Positions 57,224 through 64,000 of a DNA stretch of 64,000 nt are shown here, piece after piece. Each line of letters begins with the position of its first letter. Position 1 is the stretch's first letter. The notes under the pieces were generated by a model. That model ran no database searches and was not told the origin of the DNA. It worked only from the letters and a program-made list of their open reading frames with translations. The DNA is from a virus. The stretch is taken from the IMG/VR virus record IMGVR_UViG_3300007735_000974, positions 1 through 64,000 of that record; one strand, written 5' to 3'. Made by a program: the position numbers and the translations under genes.

Positions 57224-59038
57224 ATGGAAGGAACTGCATTATTTAATTCGGGATTTTTGGGAGCATCATTTAATTGGTGGGTTGGTCAGATTGCTGATGA
57301 CTCCACCTGGCGTGATAATATGCTGCCTGGAAAACATCAAAGTAAGGATGAGGTTCCTGGTTGGGGTCGTAGATATAAAGTCAGAATTATTGGATTGCAT
57401 GATAAAGAAGAAGAGACGATTCCTTCGGACCAACTTCCTTGGGCTCAGGTTATGTATCCCATCACAGCAGGTGGTGGTCAAACAAATGCACTTGAAACTC
57501 CAGGTTTGAGGCAAGGTAATTTTGTATTTGGATTTTTCCTTGATGGACAGGATCAGCAAGTTCCTGTAATTATGGGAGTGTTAGGTAATAATTCTCAGAC
57601 CGCACTTGCAACAAAAATTGGAACAACAAAACAAAACTTTGCTGCTACAAGTGGATATGCAGAAGGAAAAGAACCTCCACAACTACAAGCAAGACCAAAA
57701 GTTCCTGACACTGGATTAGGTACAAAAAAACCAAAAGATCCAGAACAATCTGCAGAATGTGCTCCTGCTCCTCCTGGTGTTAAGGTTAATGAGTTTGGTC
57801 TTCGTTCAGATTTACCTTTAAGTAAGTTGCAATTTTTAGATCAACAAAGTGCGCTAAGAGAAGCAGAAGCAAGAGGATTGACAGGAGCAAATAAATCTGA
57901 TTTCGTTCAAAAAGCAGTTGCTAAAGGAATTAAAGATCGCTGCAAGTTTGCAAATTCTCCACAATCTGGATCAGCGCCAGGAGCAACAATTGAGCAACCA
58001 GATAATCCACATATTGTAACTGCTGGTGATGTAAAGAGACAAGAATATTATACTAAAAAAATTGTATTGATGAATCCTTGTGATATGACTGGATCTTCAT
58101 TAAAAGCAATGAAAACAATTATTGAAAATCTTACAAAAGATATTAATAAGTATTTGGCAGCAGCAAATAGTTATATTGATGCGGTTACAAATGTAATATC
58201 ATCTCTTAAAGATATAATTGCAAATGCTGCTTGTCAAATTGCAAAATACATGAAGATTATTTTTGATAAAATCTTTGAATATGTTTTGAAAAAAATTAAT
58301 AAAGCACTATCAAAAACAGTTGATTTATTATTTCCAAATCAAAGATTTAAGTATAGTGACATTAAGGAAAAGATTAATGAAATTCTTAATGCTGTATATA
58401 GTAAAATTACTAATAATCTTTGTGGACAAATACAAGGATTTTTGGATAAAGTTCTGAATAAAAGTATATCAAAAGAACGTGATCCAGATGAAGAAGATTC
58501 AACTGTTCCAACAAATGGTACTACCACAATTACTCCTATTTGTTCTGTAGAAGAATTAAGTGGAAGTATCATTGGTCAAAATATGAGTGATATGAATAAA
58601 TCTGCAGATGACATTTTAAATAATGTCAATAATTTTCTTTCAGATATTCAATCTGAGTTGTCAGAAGTTTCTGGTGCAGTCAATAATATTTCGTCTATAG
58701 TTGGAGGAATTAGTGGAAGTATTACAACAGCACTTAATTTTACAAATATTATCTTAAATATATTTCCAAGTGATTCAAAACCAAACTGTGCAGTATCAGA
58801 TCAATATTGTTTAGCAACTGGTGGAGGTGCTACTGAACCAGCACAATTACCAAGAGCTGCTGAAGTAGACAAAGCAGCACAGAATCCCACACAATCAACA
58901 CCCACACCAACAGTACCATTCAAAGAACCTTCAAAATCTACAGTTGATGTTAATTATAGTGACAAACCATCTACTGCTGCTGAAAGAGCACAAGTCAGTG
59001 CAAATCAAACTCCTGGGTTTACCCGGATTGGTGGATAA
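57224..59038 (+). CDS. 5: baseplate hub/spike protein gp5-like
   Basis: A 604-aa protein. The N-terminal OB-fold domain (FNWWVGQIADDSTWRDNM, YKVRIIGLHDKEEETIPSDQ, AQVMYPITAGGGQTNALETP) matches gp5. The middle is linker-like, with a helical segment (~290-370), and a Pro/Thr-rich tail. No lysozyme domain is seen, and the C-terminal beta-helix is absent. A separate gene at 63248 looks like a spike and may take that part. Confidence 0.8.
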   Translation: MEGTALFNSGFLGASFNWWVGQIADDSTWRDNMLPGKHQSKDEVPGWGRRYKVRIIGLHDKEEETIPSDQLPWAQVMYPITAGGGQTNALETPGLRQGNFVFGFFLDGQDQQVPVIMGVLGNNSQTALATKIGTTKQNFAATSGYAEGKEPPQLQARPKVPDTGLGTKKPKDPEQSAECAPAPPGVKVNEFGLRSDLPLSKLQFLDQQSALREAEARGLTGANKSDFVQKAVAKGIKDRCKFANSPQSGSAPGATIEQPDNPHIVTAGDVKRQEYYTKKIVLMNPCDMTGSSLKAMKTIIENLTKDINKYLAAANSYIDAVTNVISSLKDIIANAACQIAKYMKIIFDKIFEYVLKKINKALSKTVDLLFPNQRFKYSDIKEKINEILNAVYSKITNNLCGQIQGFLDKVLNKSISKERDPDEEDSTVPTNGTTTITPICSVEELSGSIIGQNMSDMNKSADDILNNVNNFLSDIQSELSEVSGAVNNISSIVGGISGSITTALNFTNIILNIFPSDSKPNCAVSDQYCLATGGGATEPAQLPRAAEVDKAAQNPTQSTPTPTVPFKEPSKSTVDVNYSDKPSTAAERAQVSANQTPGFTRIGG

Positions 59039-59041
59039 ATA
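59034..59041 (+). promoter_or_regulatory. late promoter (GATAAATA)
   Basis: GATAAATA overlaps the stop codon of gene 5, 19 bases before the start of the 1388-aa gene. Confidence 0.6.
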
Positions 59042-59060
59042 TTGTTAATCAGAAAAAGAT

Positions 59061-62000
59061 ATGCCGACTAATTTATTTGGACCTGCATCAAAAGATGATA
59101 TTAAAGTAGGGTACATTTCTACTGATACTGGATATGTGACGGGAGTGACTATCTGCGAGGCAAATAATTATGCTCAAAAAAATCCAGGAACAACATTTAT
59201 TTTTAGAAATGGAAATAATAATATTCAGTATTTGAATATTAATGAAGTAAATAAATTAACACCAAATGACATCGTTTCTACAGCAAATACTTGTGGTGGA
59301 CCTCAAGCAGTTGTAGAGTGCGGCGTTCCTGTCATTAGTATTACTGGTGGAGGTGGTGTAGGAGCATTGGGAAATGCAGTTGTTGGTAGTGATGGAGCAA
59401 TACTTGCAGTAGATGTGATAGAAGGAGGATTTGGATATCAGTACGAACCTTTTGTAAATGCAAAAGATAACTGCCAAATTGGTAATGGTGCAGTGCTGAC
59501 TGCTGTTCTTGGAGAAAGTACTGAAACACTTGAAACATATGATAATGAAGCAGACTTTGAAGAATATGAAATATGTCCCGATACAACTGTTGGATATGGT
59601 AGAAATTGGGGTCCTAATGGAGAAGATTTAGGACCTTGGGATCCAAAAACTTATACAGAGGTAAGTGAAGATCCAATTCAAAAAGAAATTGAAAAATATC
59701 AAAAAGAAGTTACTGTAGGAAAAAATCCATTCTGGACAACAAGAAAGAATACACCAAAAAGAGTCACATCTTTAGGACAACCTTTTAGAAAGTATGACGT
59801 AACTGATGCTTCACATTTGAAATTAGTTCGTGAGTCAACTAAAAATAAAACCTATACTGCTTGGAATGAATTTATGAATTCCTACGCAGTATCTCCTGTT
59901 TCTCCTTCAAATGTTTCGGGAAGTGATTATGCAGGAAGAGTATTTACTTTTGAATGGGAGGATAGTTTCCCTCGTGATGGTGAATATATTTTTAGAGGAT
60001 TGTGTGATAACAAAGCAACACTATATGTTGATGGATTAAAATTATTTGATCTTGGTGGTTTTAATCAAGCTGTAAATCCTCAAAGAAAAACTTTGCAGGC
60101 GGGAGTTCATAAAATTAGAGTAGATCTTTTAAATAATCCAATTTATGAAACTAAAATAATACAGGATAAAGTAGAAACTCAAGTAGCAGGAGCAGATTTC
60201 ATTCTTAAGAGTGATGGATATTATTTACTGGTTGGTGGAAATGTTGAAACTGAAGTAACTCTTTCATTGTCTTGGAAAGATGATCCAAATAGTTATGGAA
60301 TAGCAATTTCAAAAGCAATTATTCCAAATCCAGATGGTGAACCAATAATCTTAGAAAAAAATAAAGAAAATGGCAATTGGGCAACAAGGGGATCTGTAAG
60401 TGCAAAATCTATTTTTAAAGTAAATAGAGAATATGGACCAATTACACTTGTAGATACGCAAAGAACACCAAGACTTGCAAATAAAAATACTTTTTATGGA
60501 GAAAGTAGTACCAGGTATGGAAAAATTGAATTCTTTGATGGAGGTGGTGATGATGTAAATGGTTATATTCAAATTATAGAAACAAAAAATCTTCAACCAA
60601 ATAGAATAATTAGTCAACCCACATCAAGTGCAATTCAAAATAGAGTTGTATTTAATACAGTAGATTATATTGATAAGGCAAATCGTCCTTTGTGGAGAAC
60701 TAATGTATTTGGTAGAGGTGGATTTATTAATGATTATGGAGTATGTCCATTTGATACTACTGTAACTTTAAATGATAATCCATATGCAGGTACTCATACG
60801 ATTGTTTGGTCGAATGTAAATTTCCCTGTTGATGGTTCTTATAGAATTAGAATGGGAGTTGACGATAATGTAACTCTTTATATCGGGGATGAGCAAATAA
60901 GATATGAGGGATTTATTCCAGGAACATCAATATCAAAACCTGAATTTAACGAGATTAGAACTTTTAAAGCGGGAAATTATACTATTCGCGCAGAACTTGA
61001 ACAAATACCTGGTGGACAATTTGGATTTGATCCAACAAGACTTCTCAATCCAATGGTGCTTGCTATTGATATTGGAATTTCATATGCTTCTGAACAGGTT
61101 GTCACTTCAAAATCTTGGAATGAAAACCCAATGGCAATTTCTGTTACAATTGATGCTCCTCCTCCAATCATTCCTCAAGAAAAACCACCTGTACAAACTG
61201 GAAGATGTCCTCCAAGTCCACTTTGGTCTACAAGATTTCCTGGAGCATCTAACTCTTGGTATCCTGTAAGATTTAATGGATGGAGCAAATTCTTAAATCG
61301 TTATGCACTATCTCCAGTTCCTCCGTTGGATACTCTTGACAGTGATAGTGGAGGATCAATTTTTAGAAATTCTTGGAATATAGAAATTCCTTATCGAGGA
61401 TATTATAAACTTCAAGGAGAGGTAGATGATATTGCAAAAATTTATATTGATGATAAATTGTCATTGAATCTTTCACGAAGAGTGGGCAAAACGAATGGTT
61501 CGGAAAAGGTTCTATTAGAAAAAGGCAATCATACAATTTCTGTTGAGGTTACTAACTATACTTCTGAAGCATTTACGCAAGTTGAAAAGAAAATTTTTAG
61601 TACTCACGATTGGGAAGTTGCTCCAGTAATTACTCAAAAGCAAGAACAAAAAGCAGGAAGTCTTTTTATTAAAGAAGGAAATCAATATTATATGCTTGCA
61701 GGTGGCAATGACATTGTTGAAATTGATCTTGTACTTGATTGGAAAGATGATCCAAGAACTGCTGGACTTGCTGTAAAGAAATTAATTATCGATACAGAAA
61801 AGGGTCCCTTGATATTTGATAAAGCTCCTGGTGTCACAATCAGTGGTAGGCAGAGGGGACTTAGGATATCTGGAGGAACAATACCAACGACAGGTTCTAT
61901 TGCAAAAACAGGAACATTTAAGGCGAATAAAAAATATGCAATCACAATTGAAGGAAGAGCAGAAGGTTCATTAGATCCTGTCATCGTTGATACTGGATCA

Positions 62001-63227
62001 AACCCAGATCAAAAGCAACAAAGAATTAATTTATTTGATGGTGATGGTAATGATGTAAATGGTAAGTTTACTGCTACAAATGCAAGACAACTTTCTCCAG
62101 CAAGAGAATCCCAAACCTTGACTCCAATATTAGAAAAAAATGGAGTGACTTATTCGGGTCCTCAACTTGCTTCTTATCGATCTGGTTTTATTTCCCCTGC
62201 ATATTTTGATGGAACTGGTCAAGAAGTTATGGATAAAAACTGGACTATGAAATGGACTAATGTTGATTTCCCAGAAGATGGACAATATATTATAAAAGCA
62301 GAAGCAGATGATGAAGTAATTGTTAGAATTGATGGAGTTGAAGCAGGAAGAGCTAAAGTATTTCAAGGTATGAGAACATCTTTTATAAACGTTACTAAAG
62401 GAAAAAGAACTGTTGAATTGCAACTTTATAATATTGCAGGAAATGCTCAAAGTACTTTTGAAGATAATCCAGTTGTTGCTGCGGTAGAAATTACTAAAAA
62501 TGTAACAGTCAGTACAGGGCACAGTAAACCCTGGACTGAAAATCCAATTGGAGTATCTGCAATTTTAGTTCCACCACCTTGCCCTAAATTGATTAGAGGT
62601 AGAGGTGTTGTAGATAAAGTAATTGTAGAAGATCCAGGAGTTGGATATATATCACCTGCACCTACTGGTCAAGGATATCCAGTTATTCTTAAACTTGCAG
62701 AAGTTATTGTAGAAAATCCAGGAATCAATTATAATTGTGGAGTGGACCAACTTCAAATTACTCCTGATACTGGATGCCAATTGAGTTATACTTGCGATTC
62801 TTTTGGTAGAATTAAAGATGTCAAAGTAAATGGTGGGTGTAGTGGATTTACTTTCTACCCAGAAATTACTCTTCCATCAGAAACAGGAGTAAATGCATCA
62901 TTCCGCCCAGTATTTGAAGTTATAAGAGATCCATTAACTGTTGATGATGGAAAAAAATTAATTCAAGTCACTGATTTAGTAGGTCTCAAACAAACTGGAT
63001 ATGTAGATGGTCGTGCATATTATGGTGCTGTCTTCTATGAAAATGGTGTAAAATATGCAGGATATTATAAAACAGTTGGAACACCAACTCGTGTTTATAA
63101 TACTCTTCAAGAAAGCATTACTGCCAAGGTCACAACCCCTGCAAGTGCAATTGAAAGGTCTGGTACTGATGTTACCAGCAATGATCCAAGACTTAATATT
63201 CCAGGTACACCAAATACCACTACATAG
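59061..63227 (+). CDS. large virion adhesin-like protein with four PA14-like modules (1388 aa)
   Basis: Four similar beta-rich modules at ~residues 222-375, 542-660, 720-835 and 1038-1126. Each has a W[TR]xx start or equivalent, then FPxDGxYxxxxxxDD/DN and a xLYVDG-type strand, like PA14 carbohydrate-binding domains. Short VEDPGVGYISP- and IEGGFGYQYEP-type repeats flank them. It is probably a host-surface glycan-binding virion protein. It is behind its own late promoter. Exact family is uncertain. Confidence 0.7.
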   Translation: MPTNLFGPASKDDIKVGYISTDTGYVTGVTICEANNYAQKNPGTTFIFRNGNNNIQYLNINEVNKLTPNDIVSTANTCGGPQAVVECGVPVISITGGGGVGALGNAVVGSDGAILAVDVIEGGFGYQYEPFVNAKDNCQIGNGAVLTAVLGESTETLETYDNEADFEEYEICPDTTVGYGRNWGPNGEDLGPWDPKTYTEVSEDPIQKEIEKYQKEVTVGKNPFWTTRKNTPKRVTSLGQPFRKYDVTDASHLKLVRESTKNKTYTAWNEFMNSYAVSPVSPSNVSGSDYAGRVFTFEWEDSFPRDGEYIFRGLCDNKATLYVDGLKLFDLGGFNQAVNPQRKTLQAGVHKIRVDLLNNPIYETKIIQDKVETQVAGADFILKSDGYYLLVGGNVETEVTLSLSWKDDPNSYGIAISKAIIPNPDGEPIILEKNKENGNWATRGSVSAKSIFKVNREYGPITLVDTQRTPRLANKNTFYGESSTRYGKIEFFDGGGDDVNGYIQIIETKNLQPNRIISQPTSSAIQNRVVFNTVDYIDKANRPLWRTNVFGRGGFINDYGVCPFDTTVTLNDNPYAGTHTIVWSNVNFPVDGSYRIRMGVDDNVTLYIGDEQIRYEGFIPGTSISKPEFNEIRTFKAGNYTIRAELEQIPGGQFGFDPTRLLNPMVLAIDIGISYASEQVVTSKSWNENPMAISVTIDAPPPIIPQEKPPVQTGRCPPSPLWSTRFPGASNSWYPVRFNGWSKFLNRYALSPVPPLDTLDSDSGGSIFRNSWNIEIPYRGYYKLQGEVDDIAKIYIDDKLSLNLSRRVGKTNGSEKVLLEKGNHTISVEVTNYTSEAFTQVEKKIFSTHDWEVAPVITQKQEQKAGSLFIKEGNQYYMLAGGNDIVEIDLVLDWKDDPRTAGLAVKKLIIDTEKGPLIFDKAPGVTISGRQRGLRISGGTIPTTGSIAKTGTFKANKKYAITIEGRAEGSLDPVIVDTGSNPDQKQQRINLFDGDGNDVNGKFTATNARQLSPARESQTLTPILEKNGVTYSGPQLASYRSGFISPAYFDGTGQEVMDKNWTMKWTNVDFPEDGQYIIKAEADDEVIVRIDGVEAGRAKVFQGMRTSFINVTKGKRTVELQLYNIAGNAQSTFEDNPVVAAVEITKNVTVSTGHSKPWTENPIGVSAILVPPPCPKLIRGRGVVDKVIVEDPGVGYISPAPTGQGYPVILKLAEVIVENPGINYNCGVDQLQITPDTGCQLSYTCDSFGRIKDVKVNGGCSGFTFYPEITLPSETGVNASFRPVFEVIRDPLTVDDGKKLIQVTDLVGLKQTGYVDGRAYYGAVFYENGVKYAGYYKTVGTPTRVYNTLQESITAKVTTPASAIERSGTDVTSNDPRLNIPGTPNTTT

Positions 63228-63247
63228 TAATACGTTAGGCATTTCTA

Positions 63248-63919
63248 ATGGCTACATCACAAAATCGTAATAATTCAAAACTGGGTACTCCCACAGCATT
63301 GATTAAAGGTGGTGCTGCCGGAGGTCCACTCTCGAAAACAAATACTGCTAAACAAAACTATACTGCAAAAACACTTGGTAATGATCATGGGTCAATTTCT
63401 TTTGGCGCTATTCATAAACAAGGTGACGTAACTTCAGATGTAATGCTTCAAGCATCTGATGGAAGACACGGAATTGTCTTAGATAAAGATGGTTCTCGTA
63501 AAGGATGTACACAAATTACTGCACCAGGTAGAATTACTATTGATGCAGGTCTTGATAAAAAAGAAGCAGAAGATACATTGATGATTCATTCTTGGAATGG
63601 AAACATTTGTATCGTTGCAAGTAATGGAAAACTTCGATTGCAGGGAACTGATATTGAATTAGTTGCTGTTGGTGAAGGTGGTTCCAAAGGAAACATCCGT
63701 ATGAAAGCAAGTGAAACAATTGAACTTGACGGGAAAAAAATTATTGGAAATGCAAAAACTTTATGTAAAATGGTTTCCAGTGGTAAAGTTGAAATGGCAG
63801 CAAATACTTGTATGAATATCTATGGATCATTAATTAGAAATACCACTGATGCTGTCTCAAATAAAGACGGTAAGAATGGTGGACAACTTCTTCAAAATTT
63901 ACAAAATCTAATAAGTTAA
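63248..63919 (+). CDS. spike-like structural protein with beta-helix repeats (223 aa)
   Basis: It starts MATSQNRNNSKLGTPTALIK, then repeats such as GRITIDAG, NGKLRLQGTDIELVAVG, GNIRMKASETIELDGKKI and SSGKVEMAANTCMNIYG. This pattern is typical of the C-terminal beta-helix of gp5-type spikes (VgrG). Here it is a separate gene. A role as a trimeric spike tip is plausible but not proven. Confidence 0.65.
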   Translation: MATSQNRNNSKLGTPTALIKGGAAGGPLSKTNTAKQNYTAKTLGNDHGSISFGAIHKQGDVTSDVMLQASDGRHGIVLDKDGSRKGCTQITAPGRITIDAGLDKKEAEDTLMIHSWNGNICIVASNGKLRLQGTDIELVAVGEGGSKGNIRMKASETIELDGKKIIGNAKTLCKMVSSGKVEMAANTCMNIYGSLIRNTTDAVSNKDGKNGGQLLQNLQNLIS

Positions 63920-63926
63920 AAGTAAA

Positions 63927-64000
63927 ATGGCAAATTCTTCTGATGATATTTCAACTGGAAGACAGTTGATGGTTGGTGCAGGACAACCTTTATGGATGGG
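63927..64000 (+). CDS. next structural gene, start only (partial)
   Basis: ATG at 63927 opens MANSSDDISTGRQLMVGAGQ and runs to the window edge, so the product cannot be identified. No ribosome-binding site is obvious in the 7-base gap. Confidence 0.6.
   Translation, partial: MANSSDDISTGRQLMVGAGQPLWM

Overview
The window is a stretch of a lytic T4-like cyanophage (marine cyanomyovirus) genome. The evidence is the combination of T4-type core genes (32, uvsY, 59, 33, 53, 48, 4, 54, 26, 27, 5), cyanobacterial photosynthesis genes (psbA, two hli), the usual cyanophage metabolic genes (phoH, speD, thyX, glutaredoxin), AT-rich sequence, short overlapping genes, and T4-type late promoters (variants of TATAAATA) beside host-type sigma-70 promoters with 17 bp spacing.

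Layout: (1) 1-3.1 kb is an early/accessory region with a Dps-like ferritin, four tRNA genes, a Phd/YefM-like antitoxin, a GIY-YIG homing endonuclease and small membrane proteins. (2) 3.1-21.6 kb is one long, tightly overlapping plus-strand operon for glycan synthesis: GDP-fucose synthesis (gmd, fcl), three methyltransferases, three nucleotidyltransferase domains in two genes, and glycosyltransferases resembling GT61, GT4, GT11, GT6 and GT25. Inside it is a cassette of class II aldolase, HAD phosphatase, cupin and a RuBisCO-like protein. (3) 21.7-25.4 kb holds an outer-membrane porin with an SLH domain, S-adenosylhomocysteine hydrolase and an hli cassette with mini-genes. (4) 25.4-31.4 kb holds lysis and secreted functions: C39-like peptidase, GH24 lysozyme, two HExxH proteins, a secreted nuclease, and a minus-strand block with three exported proteins. 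(5) 31.5-44.3 kb holds psbA, endonucleases, many small conserved genes, speD, a glutamine-riboswitch-like RNA with a short downstream peptide, thyX, phoH, a PD-(D/E)XK nuclease and the replication/recombination/late-transcription genes 33, 59, uvsY and 32. (6) 44.3-64 kb holds tail baseplate and head-completion genes, with gp53, gp48 and gp4 on the minus strand and gp54, gp26, gp51-like, tape-measure-like proteins, gp27, gp5 and large adhesin-like proteins on the plus strand.

How it fits together: the glycan operon can make GDP-L-fucose and encodes both an alpha-1,2-fucosyltransferase-like (GT11) and an ABO-type (GT6) enzyme, so a blood-group-like glycan is a reasonable prediction. The aldolase/phosphatase/cupin/RuBisCO-like/nucleotidyltransferase set may make a second, unusual activated building block. 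The methyltransferases would release S-adenosylhomocysteine, which the phage's own AhcY could recycle. The riboswitch-peptide unit next to speD suggests nitrogen-status sensing during infection. The most notable observations are the RuBisCO-like protein in a phage glycan operon, the glutamine-riboswitch/peptide unit, the GT11+GT6 pair, the phage-borne porin, and terminators whose hairpin loop contains the -35 box of the next promoter.
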